A stretch of DNA of 5,475 bases from Verrucomicrobiota bacterium (GCA_025360895.1 JANYBF010000378.1:1-5475), one strand, 5' to 3'. Positions 1 through 5,475 are shown, numbered from the stretch's first letter. The notes: generated by a model from the sequence alone, not told the origin. Numbers and translations: made by a program.

Positions 1-286
1 TATCAATGAGGATCGTCCGCACCGGGAAGTCGTGTTTCGCGTAACCGTCCAGCAATTCTTTCACAAAGGCGGCGTTGTTGACGTCGTCTTCCCAGAGCCA
101 GCATTCGAGCGCCCACGGCGGGGTGAGCGGGACGCGGCCATGGCGCGATTGATTAAACGGAATGCCCCAGAACGGCAGGACGTAAACGAAATAAACCAGC
201 GCCACGAGCACGAGCAGCAGGACGAGCAAGGCCCGGCACAAACGGAACAGCCAACTGCGTTTCCTTTTACCGGCGTTGCTGGACAT
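1..286 (-). CDS. Membrane-anchored GH31-like glycosidase (TIM-barrel), N-terminal part only
   Basis: This is the first 95 residues of a protein that continues past the left edge. Residues 1-16 are basic (KRKR at 7-10), residues 17-37 form one hydrophobic membrane segment, and there is no lipobox or clear cleavage site, so I read it as a signal anchor with the rest facing the periplasm. From about residue 53 the sequence PLTPPWALECWLWEDD, then N-N, a helix ending GYAKHDFPVRTILID (81-95), resembles the first strand, first helix and second strand of GH31 alpha-glucosidase-type barrels (PPWA...W, then Y...IP.D...D). The family call is inference from this short stretch; another TIM-barrel glycosidase is possible. 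Odd: a typical GH31 enzyme has a beta-sandwich of a few hundred residues before the barrel, and there is no room for it here. The ATG lies 8 bases after the ceramidase stop codon; the gap reads ACCTCCCG, with no Shine-Dalgarno, so translation may be coupled. Confidence 0.65.
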   Translation of the reverse strand, partial: MSSNAGKRKRSWLFRLCRALLVLLLVLVALVYFVYVLPFWGIPFNQSRHGRVPLTPPWALECWLWEDDVNNAAFVKELLDGYAKHDFPVRTILID

Positions 287-294
287 CGGGAGGT

Positions 295-1698
295 TTACTT
301 GTTCGCCAACTCGAGCGCCATTTTTCGAATTAACTCATCAAAATAATCCGGCACGTTCGGGCCAAAGAAGGACATGGTCCTCGGTTCGTAGCCGTCCAAG
401 TGATAATAGCGCGGGGAAATAACATAACCAATGTAGTCGCCGTTGAAGCTGGTGACGACCGCGCGGTATCCCCGGATCTGCATAAAATCTTTTATTCCCA
501 GCGCCAGTTCCCCGCTGAAGTCACAGGGAGTGGAAATCCAAACCGCGTCGTTAAGCCGGAACGCTTGAAGAAAACTATGTTTTTTGACGGGCAACAACCG
601 TTGGGCGAGCCACGGGCGGAGGCGGAGACCGTCGCTGATGCGCACGTTGAGTGGTGGCAGGGATAAATCGAGACCCAACATTCCGAACGTGATCGAGTTC
701 GTCAGCGGAGTTTTGGGCAATTGTTCGAGCAAGGACCGCGCGAGGGCCTGGCCCATTCGCTCGGCCCCCGCGAATCCTTTTCCACCCGCGGCGGGCGAAT
801 GACTCCCGATGCCGCCGGCCAGGAACACCGCCGTGCCGCCGGTGGCCTGTTCGACCGCCCGTTGCCAGCAGCCCGGGTAATCCGCGCTGAATTCCATCAT
901 GTCGCCACCGAGCACGGTGGCATGGGCGGCAAAACTTCCCAGCACGGCGAGCTTGCCTTCGTTTTGCTTTAACACGACGTAACTGAATTCCGGATCCATC
1001 TTGCCCAACTCACCCACCAGGCGGTTGCGTACAAATTCCGGCGCGGCGAAATGACCATCGCCAAACGATGCAGGCTTGAGATCGGCGATGGCGTTGCTGA
1101 CGGCGGTGACGATACGGTCGGCAAACCAGACCCGGGCGCCGGGTTGAAAACCGCCGGCGAATGCTTCCGCAACCATGCCCTCGCCCCACCCGCCCAAACT
1201 GCAATGTGTGTGTGTGGCGCTGAGATAAATCTGCTCGCGCGCCAGCTTTAATTCCGCTTCGATGCGGCGCATGGCAGCTTCGGTCACTTCGGGTGGGACG
1301 ATCAACGCATCCGCGCCGAGCATGACTCCCAACCGGTTTCCCACGCGCAAGGCCACGGCTTTGACGTAGAGATCGTCATGGACGCCCGTGGCGGGTTTGC
1401 CATGGCGGTTGCCGTAACCGGCGAGTGGCAAAGAGCGGAACTGTCCTTTCGCGGCATCGTTCGCTGGCGCGTTGACCGTGGGAGTTAACAGCGCGCGACC
1501 GAAGCCTGCCGACAACTCGCCATGGACAACGGTATTGGTGACCAGGCTGGCGCGCAATCGGGCGGTCGTCTCGACGTAGTAAGTCGCCCGCAGGTAAGGG
1601 CGGTAATCAACACCGTCGAGACACAGAACCAGTGCCAGGACCACGAGCGCCATCAACCCCAGCGCAAGGCGGAAGAGAAACCGCAGCAGTTTTTTCAC
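295..1698 (-). CDS. Membrane-anchored neutral/alkaline ceramidase-family amidase
   Basis: The protein (467 aa) belongs to the neutral/alkaline non-lysosomal ceramidase family, zinc enzymes that hydrolyse the amide bond of ceramide. Residues 1-6 are basic and 8-28 form a membrane segment; Cys26 has no valid lipobox, so this is probably a signal anchor with a periplasmic catalytic domain. Family landmarks in order: GYGNRHGKPATGVHDDLY (94-111); ATHTHCSLGG (161-170) with likely zinc-ligand histidines; AAHATVLGGD (257-266) with a further His259; GGIGSHSP (295-302), where the family has its GDxSPN nucleophile-serine loop; SGE (395-397), with Glu397 a candidate zinc ligand; FNGDYIGYV (418-426) with the tyrosine region. 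Assignments are by motif position. The family's usual C-terminal immunoglobulin-like domain is absent: canonical members have about 650-700 residues. The start is GTG; AGGA lies 7 bases upstream and an in-frame TAG overlaps it, which excludes a longer protein. The real substrate may be another N-acyl compound. Confidence 0.88.
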   Translation of the reverse strand: MKKLLRFLFRLALGLMALVVLALVLCLDGVDYRPYLRATYYVETTARLRASLVTNTVVHGELSAGFGRALLTPTVNAPANDAAKGQFRSLPLAGYGNRHGKPATGVHDDLYVKAVALRVGNRLGVMLGADALIVPPEVTEAAMRRIEAELKLAREQIYLSATHTHCSLGGWGEGMVAEAFAGGFQPGARVWFADRIVTAVSNAIADLKPASFGDGHFAAPEFVRNRLVGELGKMDPEFSYVVLKQNEGKLAVLGSFAAHATVLGGDMMEFSADYPGCWQRAVEQATGGTAVFLAGGIGSHSPAAGGKGFAGAERMGQALARSLLEQLPKTPLTNSITFGMLGLDLSLPPLNVRISDGLRLRPWLAQRLLPVKKHSFLQAFRLNDAVWISTPCDFSGELALGIKDFMQIRGYRAVVTSFNGDYIGYVISPRYYHLDGYEPRTMSFFGPNVPDYFDELIRKMALELANK

Positions 1699-1705
1699 CG
1701 GACGA

Positions 1706-1709
1706 TCCT
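1706..1709 (-). promoter_or_regulatory. Shine-Dalgarno site of the ceramidase gene
   Basis: AGGA stands 7 bases before the GTG start on the minus strand and is the best-placed ribosome binding site in the window. An in-frame TAG overlaps it, so together they fix the GTG as the start. The other main genes here lack a comparable site. Confidence 0.6.
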
Positions 1710-1723
1710 AAGCGGGTCCGGCT

Positions 1724-1741
1724 AATTTCAAAGTTCAAATT
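1724..1741. promoter_or_regulatory. AT-rich imperfect palindrome upstream of the ceramidase gene (possible operator)
   Basis: AATTTCAAAGTTCAAATT is an 18-base near-palindrome: five outer pairs match, one pair mismatches, and two inner pairs match. It sits 25 bases before the GTG start, where an operator or promoter element could lie, in an AT-rich patch of an otherwise GC-rich spacer. Only its position and symmetry support a regulatory role; no regulator family can be named and no clear -35/-10 pair is visible. Confidence 0.2.
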
Positions 1742-1772
1742 GTTGGCGAACTACTTCACGTCTGCCCCGCAA

Positions 1773-1800
1773 GGTAGGGCGCGTCAGTCCGCTGCGCGCC
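1773..1800 (-). repeat. REP-like hairpin unit, left copy
   Basis: One of two inverted copies of a GC-rich unit. It starts GGTAG and folds on itself: GGCGCG (1778-1783) pairs with CGCGCC (1795-1800), T1784 bulges, CAG (1785-1787) pairs with CTG (1792-1794), and TCCG forms the loop. Against the reverse complement of the right copy it differs by one substitution, two missing bases in the head and one extra loop base. The size, the intergenic site and the inverted pairing resemble bacterial REP/BIME elements. Copy number in the genome cannot be seen from here. Confidence 0.7.
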
Positions 1801-1815
1801 TGGCTTCGACCATAT

Positions 1816-1842
1816 AAAACGGCGCGCACGGAGTGACGCGCC
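1816..1842 (-). terminator. Candidate intrinsic terminator of mnmE, formed by the right hairpin copy
   Basis: Read on the minus strand about 33 bases after the mnmE stop codon, the right hairpin (9 base pairs, one bulge, three-base loop) is followed by G then TTTT. That is a GC-rich stem with a short U-tract, enough for a weak Rho-independent terminator. The U-tract is short, so partial read-through into the ceramidase gene is possible. Confidence 0.4.
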
Positions 1843-1849
1843 CTCTACC
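1821..1849 (+). repeat. REP-like hairpin unit, right copy
   Basis: Inverted partner of the left copy, 20 bases away. GGCGCG (1821-1826) pairs with CGCGCC (1837-1842), CAC (1827-1829) with GTG (1833-1835), A1836 bulges and GGA is the loop; the tail CTCTACC corresponds to the GGTAG head of the other copy. The third inner pair is C-G here but G-C in the other copy when both are read in the same orientation. That double change keeps the stem and argues that the hairpin is selected. The two copies can also pair with each other into one long stem. Confidence 0.7.
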
Positions 1850-1875
1850 ATCATGCCTTCCGTTGTGGTGAAAAA

Positions 1876-3249
1876 TTATTTCCCCAGACAAAACTGGCGG
1901 AAGATGGAGTCCAGCAAATCTTCTGTGGTGGTCTTGCCAACGATTTCACCCACCGCATTGGCGCCGAGGCGCAGGTCAAGGGCTACGAATTCGAGCGAGG
2001 CATCGGCGCGCAAATTTTCCAGCGCGAGGGTTGTGCTGTCGCGGGCGCGGCGCAGGGCGTCCTGATGGCGCGAGTTGATCGTCACCTGCGCCATTTCGTT
2101 CGTAATCGTACCAGACCAGACGAGCGCCTTGATGGCGTCCTTGAGCGCTTCGAGACCGTGGCCCGTGGTGCAGGAAACATCAACCACTGGAGACTGCGGT
2201 GACAATTCGGTGACCCTCAACCGCACCGGCAGATCGGCTTTGTTGCGCACCAGAATCCGCTTCTTGGCGGCGAATTCGGCGAGGAAAGTTTCGTCCTCCG
2301 GCGTGAGCGGTTCGGAGGCGTCGAGGACATGCAGAATAAATTCGGCGCGGGCAAGCGATTCACGACTGCGACGGATGCCTTCGCTCTCGATCTCGTTTTG
2401 CGCCTCACGCAGGCCGGCGGTGTCAATGAACACGACGGGAAGGCCGCGCACGTTGGCGGTTTCCTCGATGGTGTCGCGGGTGGTACCGGCGATGGACGAG
2501 ACAATGGCGCGGTCGTGGCCGAGGAGTTGATTAAGGAGGCTGGACTTGCCGGCATTGGGCCGGCCTACGATGGCAGCGCGAATGCCACGCCGCAAAATCT
2601 GGCCTTCGTGCGCCGTGCGAAGTAGTTCATCCATGAAGGCGATGCCGTTGGCCAGTTGACGTTCCAACTGGGTGCGGGTGTTGGGCGCGATGTCTTCCTC
2701 GGGAAAATCCAGATGCGCTTCGATGTGCGCGAGGGTGTGCATCAGATCGTCGCGCAGTTGATTGATGCGGGCGGAAAGTTTGCCGGCGAGTTGTTCGTTG
2801 GCCGCGCGCAAGGCGAGATCCGTCCGTGAATGAATCAAGTCGGCCACGGCCTCGGCTTGCGTGAGGTCGAGGCGGCCGTTGAGGAAGGCGCGTTGGGTGA
2901 ACTCCCCGGGCAAGGCGAGGCGGGCCCCGTTTTCCAGCACCGTATCGAGGACGGTCTTGGTCGCGAGAATGCCGCCGTGACAGGTGATTTCCACCACGTC
3001 TTCGCGGGTGTAACTGCGCGGGGACCGCATGACAGCGCAGAGAACTTCATCCACCGATTGGCCGGCGCGGACGACATGGCCATAATGAATCGTGTGACTG
3101 GTTGCCCCGCTGGGTTGGGTGGAATTTTTTCCGCCGGGAACAAAAACTTTGTCCGCCACTGTGAGCGCTTGGGCGCCGGAAATGCGGATCACTGCCAACC
3201 CGCCTTCGCCGAGGGGCGTTGCGATGGCAGCTATGGTGTCGTCGAACAT
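1876..3249 (-). CDS. mnmE: tRNA uridine-5-carboxymethylaminomethyl(34) synthesis GTPase MnmE
   Basis: MnmE (TrmE) works with MnmG to install the carboxymethylaminomethyl group on C5 of the wobble uridine of several tRNAs, using a tetrahydrofolate one-carbon donor, FAD and potassium-dependent GTP hydrolysis. The protein (457 aa) is full length. The N-terminal folate-binding domain begins with DTIAAIATP (4-12) and contains HGG (91-93) and the PGEFTQRAFLNGRLDLTQAEA block (114-134). A helical domain follows, with the GTPase domain inserted in it: P-loop GRPNAGKSS (229-237), switch I TTRDT (256-260), DTAG (276-279) and NKAD (336-339). The C-terminus is FCLGK (453-457) with the family's near-invariant cysteine. 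The ATG is set by the conserved N-terminus; no Shine-Dalgarno precedes it, and the leader is C-rich. Its neighbours here are unusual: no rnpA, yidC, jag or mnmG adjoins it. The upstream small gene reads in the same direction, so the two may share a transcript. Confidence 0.98.
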   Translation of the reverse strand: MFDDTIAAIATPLGEGGLAVIRISGAQALTVADKVFVPGGKNSTQPSGATSHTIHYGHVVRAGQSVDEVLCAVMRSPRSYTREDVVEITCHGGILATKTVLDTVLENGARLALPGEFTQRAFLNGRLDLTQAEAVADLIHSRTDLALRAANEQLAGKLSARINQLRDDLMHTLAHIEAHLDFPEEDIAPNTRTQLERQLANGIAFMDELLRTAHEGQILRRGIRAAIVGRPNAGKSSLLNQLLGHDRAIVSSIAGTTRDTIEETANVRGLPVVFIDTAGLREAQNEIESEGIRRSRESLARAEFILHVLDASEPLTPEDETFLAEFAAKKRILVRNKADLPVRLRVTELSPQSPVVDVSCTTGHGLEALKDAIKALVWSGTITNEMAQVTINSRHQDALRRARDSTTLALENLRADASLEFVALDLRLGANAVGEIVGKTTTEDLLDSIFRQFCLGK

Positions 3250-3329
3250 GCGGGGAGATTACAGGTGGGAAGTTGCGGGTGGCAAGCGGGTGACGGGGGT
3301 GGCTCGTCGTTCCTGAATTATCGCGCCGC
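3250..3329 (-). other. C-rich spacer and leader before mnmE
   Basis: On the coding strand the 55 bases at 3304-3250 contain about 30 C and only 7 G, with several CACCC repeats and no Shine-Dalgarno before the mnmE ATG. The opposite strand carries five G runs (3252-3255, 3267-3269, 3277-3279, 3288-3290, 3295-3299); the last four have loops of 7, 8 and 4 bases, close to a G-quadruplex pattern. An 8-base inverted repeat, GGGTGGCT (3297-3304) and AGCCACCC (3341-3348), spans the end of the upstream gene with a long loop. The composition suits a Rho-loading site or a template-strand quadruplex, but neither is demonstrated. Confidence 0.3.
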
Positions 3330-3725
3330 TCACCGCAGGCAGCCACCCTTCTGGATTTCAGCGTAGCGACCTTCCAGCCACTGACGTGCCTTCTCGTAAC
3401 TTTTCCTTTGCATATAGTGCAGCAGGTCGGGGGCGGTGCCCTGCGGCAAATCGCCGGCGAGTTCCTCGATTTGTTGAAAGAGCGGGAGGAGATTCGGTTT
3501 CGGATTGGCCGTGGGCATGGTTTTTACCGTGGCTTCAAGTTTGGTCAGGCGGTCGAGAATGTCATGTTCCAGCGCAGTCATGGAGATGTAATACCCGTTT
3601 GGCTGACGTTTTGCCATCTTGGAATCAGCTTTCGACGCCAGATCGAAAGCGCGCCTAGCATCGCCCGGTCTGGCCAAGCGAAACCAGGCTAAAGCCGCGC
3701 GCTGCTCGGCGCTGTGGTTTGCCAT
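3330..3725 (-). CDS. Small helical protein of unknown function
   Basis: I do not recognise a named family. The protein (131 aa) is soluble, with no signal peptide or membrane segment. Residues 1-40 are basic and alanine-rich. Residues 50-70 (ALEHDILDRLTKLEATVKTM) look like an amphipathic or coiled-coil helix, followed by a proline-containing linker (PTANPKPNLLPLF) and two further helices: FQQIEELAGDLP, then LLHYMQRKSYEKARQWLEGR (101-120). The end is GGCLR. The ATG shares its A with the TGA of the DUF1080 gene (TGATG), with a weak GAGA about six bases before it, so translation is probably coupled. An in-frame ATG at 3581 would give an 83-residue protein that begins exactly at the coiled-coil helix; codon use does not separate the two choices. 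It lies between a secreted glycan-related protein and mnmE, so context gives no clear role. Confidence 0.7.
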   Translation of the reverse strand: MANHSAEQRAALAWFRLARPGDARRAFDLASKADSKMAKRQPNGYYISMTALEHDILDRLTKLEATVKTMPTANPKPNLLPLFQQIEELAGDLPQGTAPDLLHYMQRKSYEKARQWLEGRYAEIQKGGCLR

Positions 3726-5137
3726 CAACGTTCTCGGTGGCCAGCTTTTTCCGCCTCACTGAGTACCGCCACTTCATCGTCCGTCAGCGCCCGCGACCAG
3801 AGTGCGGCCGTTTCCAGTTCGCCGTGGAAATGCCGGACCACTTTGCCCGCGTCCGTCTCCGCCCCGATCAGCAACGGTTCATGATTTTTCTGCAAAACGC
3901 CCCGCCACGGCTTTCCGACCATGCGTCGGCCATCGCAGAAAAGTTCCAGCATCTTGCCATCGTAGCGGCCCACCAAGTCATGCCAGGCGGTGGCTTCGAT
4001 CTGTGAGACGGGGAAACTAACCATTACGAATCCCTGATCGGTTCGGATTTCAAATCCGATGTCGGCGCCCGGTGTCTCCGGCAAGTCCACGCTGAAAAGA
4101 TTGAAATGAACCTGTTCGTGGCTGCCACGTTTCGCGAACAGCGCGGAGTTCCAGACGCCGCGCGAATCCCGCGCCCGCAAATACACCGTTACGGCGTCCT
4201 CACCCCCATGCAGATCCGGCCTGACATCAAAGTAAGCGCCATCGAGGATCACCACATCCGTGGCGGCCCGCACATTCAACGCGAACTTTTCCCAGCCGGG
4301 AATGTGACGCAACGGCGGCAGCGCGCCGTGGCCGCCGGTATCCAGCGGCCACCACGCAATCGCCTCGCGCTGCAAGGCCACCCGGCTTGCCTCGACGGCG
4401 AAGGGCCTGGGTTTTATTGGCGGCATCGCCGCTTTGATCACTTTGAGCTGGATGTCCTTAAACTGCGCCACCGTGGATGGACCGCTGTGAAGTTGGAGCG
4501 CGAGAATGCCTTGACGTTCTCGGCGACGCGGGTCGTTGTCTTCGACTTCCGCCGCCAACCGGCCATCCACCCGCAACGTGATTCGGGGACCAACGCAGAT
4601 CAGGTGATACTCATGCCAGTCTTCGAGGCGAAACCAAGCCGTACCTTCGGTCTCCGCGAACTTTGTGACGGTGCGGTTGCCCCTGCCGTCGAAGACCGCA
4701 CGTTCGCCGCGCCAAGCCAGCGTGTGGCGGCCAAACTCGTCGTAGAGCCGCACGAGCCAAGGTGTCTGAAGATTGTTGTCCACCTGATAACCGCAAACGT
4801 CGTGGTCCGGGAGCAGCCGGCTGCGAAACTGAAAACCATTGTTGATGCCTCCCTCGCCATTCACACGTGACTTGAGTTTGAGTTCAAAGTCCGCGAGTTC
4901 GCCGCCCGCCCAAACGAGATACTGGTTCACCGTGGAGGGATGCTCCTTGGTGATTCGACCGGTGATGACACCGTCCTCCACGGCCCAGTAACTGGGATCC
5001 GGTGTTTCCCATCCGGCAAGCGCCCGGCCATCAAAGACGGAACGGAATCCTTCCTCGTCAGCCATGGCGTTGGCGGTGAGCAGTGCGACTGCAACAAGGT
5101 TCCAAGCCTGCATAAATGTGTTTATTCGTGACGGCAT
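3725..5137 (-). CDS. Secreted DUF1080 (3-keto-disaccharide hydrolase-like) protein with C-terminal LamG domain
   Basis: The protein (470 aa) has two jelly-roll domains. Residues 1-26 look like a signal peptide (hydrophobic core VAVALL, probable cleavage after ANAMA), so it is exported. Residues 30-233 are DUF1080: FDGRALAGWE (35-44), WAVEDGVITG (51-60), LADFELKLKSR (81-91), NNGFQFRSR (99-107), GYQVD (116-120), WHEYHLI (174-180) and ILALQLHSGP (211-220). Some members of this family act on 3-keto-glycosides made by sugar dehydrogenases; others only bind carbohydrate. Residues about 258-457 form a LamG/concanavalin-like domain ending in GELETAALWSRALTDDEVA (439-457), a typical LamG tail, probably for binding. 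NNG replaces the more usual NSG in the DUF1080 core. Start: the ATG at 5137 has no Shine-Dalgarno; a second in-frame ATG at 5113 also leaves a good signal peptide. It appears to head the minus-strand gene run and overlaps the next start codon. Confidence 0.9.
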   Translation of the reverse strand: MPSRINTFMQAWNLVAVALLTANAMADEEGFRSVFDGRALAGWETPDPSYWAVEDGVITGRITKEHPSTVNQYLVWAGGELADFELKLKSRVNGEGGINNGFQFRSRLLPDHDVCGYQVDNNLQTPWLVRLYDEFGRHTLAWRGERAVFDGRGNRTVTKFAETEGTAWFRLEDWHEYHLICVGPRITLRVDGRLAAEVEDNDPRRRERQGILALQLHSGPSTVAQFKDIQLKVIKAAMPPIKPRPFAVEASRVALQREAIAWWPLDTGGHGALPPLRHIPGWEKFALNVRAATDVVILDGAYFDVRPDLHGGEDAVTVYLRARDSRGVWNSALFAKRGSHEQVHFNLFSVDLPETPGADIGFEIRTDQGFVMVSFPVSQIEATAWHDLVGRYDGKMLELFCDGRRMVGKPWRGVLQKNHEPLLIGAETDAGKVVRHFHGELETAALWSRALTDDEVAVLSEAEKAGHRER

Positions 5138-5363
5138 GCGATTGGGCGGTGAATGTTTACCAAACAGCTTTGTTCGTCGAGATCATGTTTCCTTCTGACA
5201 AATCCTTCGGAAAGTCTTGGCATAAAGTAGCGGCACGAACTTTCGGGTTAAATTTTGCAGCTTACAAATCAGATTTTCCGCGCGCGTGCTCAGAGACTTT
5301 GCCTCGGTGATTGAATACCCAAGCCTTCGGATCCAGGGCATCTCCGGAAACTCGGGAAAAAAC
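5138..5363. other. AT-richer intergenic region upstream of the DUF1080 gene
   Basis: I find no convincing gene here. The stretch has visibly lower G+C than the genes and probably holds the promoter of the DUF1080 gene, but no clear -35/-10 pair with normal spacing stands out on either strand. On the minus strand a nine-codon frame (MISTNKAVW, 5186 to 5157) is preceded by AGAAGGA and ends 19 bases before the DUF1080 ATG; it could be a leader peptide or chance. CCTTCGGA occurs twice (5204-5211 and 5324-5331). No stable hairpin with a T-tract is apparent. Confidence 0.4.
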
Positions 5364-5475
5364 ATGAAGCCACTGCCTGAAAATAGTCGCCGGGAAAACG
5401 GCGGCGGTTTATGTTCAGCCATGCCTATCAGCCCTACGCCCCAAACCTTTGGTTTCTTCGACGTCGAACTGCGCG
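5364..5475 (+). CDS. Possible start of a divergent gene, cut by the right edge
   Basis: A plus-strand frame opens at ATG 5364 and stays open to the end of the window (37 codons). A second ATG in the same frame at 5421 starts MPISPTPQTFGFFDVELR, which reads more like a protein start than the preceding low-complexity residues. Neither ATG has a clear Shine-Dalgarno, and I do not recognise the product. Divergent orientation from the DUF1080 gene would fit the AT-rich region between them. The competing reading is a minus-strand frame open from the right edge down to 5183, with residues such as KVWGVGLIGMAEHK; at most one of the two is likely real. Confidence 0.3.
   Translation, partial: MKPLPENSRRENGGGLCSAMPISPTPQTFGFFDVELR

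Noticed and set aside
32..346. 104-codon plus-strand open frame at the left end
   Set aside because: It overlaps the minus-strand frame with a clear membrane segment and glycosidase-like motif; its own translation is low-complexity (many E, Q and R).
1778..1842. CRISPR repeat or insertion-sequence terminal repeats
   Set aside because: Only two copies exist, they are inverted, the 20-base gap is too short for a CRISPR spacer, and no transposase gene lies between or near them.
2075..2530. 151-codon plus-strand open frame opposite the MnmE GTPase domain
   Set aside because: Serine- and arginine-rich shadow of the G-domain coding sequence.
2830..3366. 178-codon plus-strand open frame opposite the start of mnmE
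   Set aside because: Antisense to the conserved N-terminal domain of MnmE; no family pattern in the translation.
3726..3728. TTG start one codon upstream of the ATG of the unknown small protein
   Set aside because: The ATG directly after it overlaps the upstream stop as TGATG, a common coupling arrangement, and is the stronger codon.
4106..4870. 254-codon plus-strand open frame opposite the DUF1080-LamG gene
   Set aside because: It lies wholly antisense to a gene with strong domain motifs. Its translation is rich in R, H and P with no recognisable motif, as expected for a GC-rich shadow frame.
5116..5310. 64-codon plus-strand open frame in the intergenic region
   Set aside because: No ribosome binding site and no motif; it overlaps the start of the DUF1080 gene on the other strand.
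5183..5422. 79-codon minus-strand frame beginning MAEHKPPPF
   Set aside because: No Shine-Dalgarno and no family resemblance, and it occupies the AT-rich probable promoter region. It stays open to the right edge without a stop, so the tail of a longer gene cannot be fully excluded.

Overview
The window most likely comes from a soil or freshwater member of the Verrucomicrobiota (Pedosphaerales/Limisphaerales-like), or less likely a related PVC-group bacterium. The reasons are the moderately high G+C, a DUF1080 plus LamG protein, a short membrane-anchored ceramidase-family protein, the weak or absent Shine-Dalgarno sites, and a GC-rich palindromic repeat between genes. This is a judgement from gene content; no marker here fixes the taxon.

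All five well-supported genes lie on the minus strand, so transcription runs from right to left. From the right: a secreted DUF1080 (3-keto-disaccharide hydrolase-like) + LamG protein (5137 to 3725); a 131-residue protein of unknown function whose ATG shares one base with the previous stop codon (3725 to 3330); an 80-base gap that reads as a C-rich leader on the coding strand; mnmE, the tRNA wobble-uridine modification GTPase (3249 to 1876); a 177-base spacer with two inverted REP-like hairpin units; a membrane-anchored neutral/alkaline ceramidase-family hydrolase (1698 to 295); and, after 8 bases, the first 95 residues of a membrane-anchored protein that looks like a GH31-type glycosidase barrel (286 to beyond the left edge).

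The right end (5138 to 5475) holds no convincing gene. Its inner part is AT-richer than the rest and probably carries the promoter of the DUF1080 gene. A plus-strand reading frame opens at 5364 and runs off the edge, and may be the start of a divergent gene.

Functionally, the two outer blocks look like envelope or extracellular degradation of glycans and amide-linked lipids: DUF1080-LamG on one side, ceramidase plus glycosidase on the other. Between them sits the housekeeping gene mnmE with a small unknown partner. The hairpin pair after mnmE probably separates its transcript from the ceramidase-glycosidase pair. I see no CRISPR array, tRNA, rRNA, transposase or defence system. The most notable items are the hairpin pair with a compensatory base-pair change, the ceramidase/glycosidase pair with reduced domain content, and the unknown protein coupled to the DUF1080 gene.
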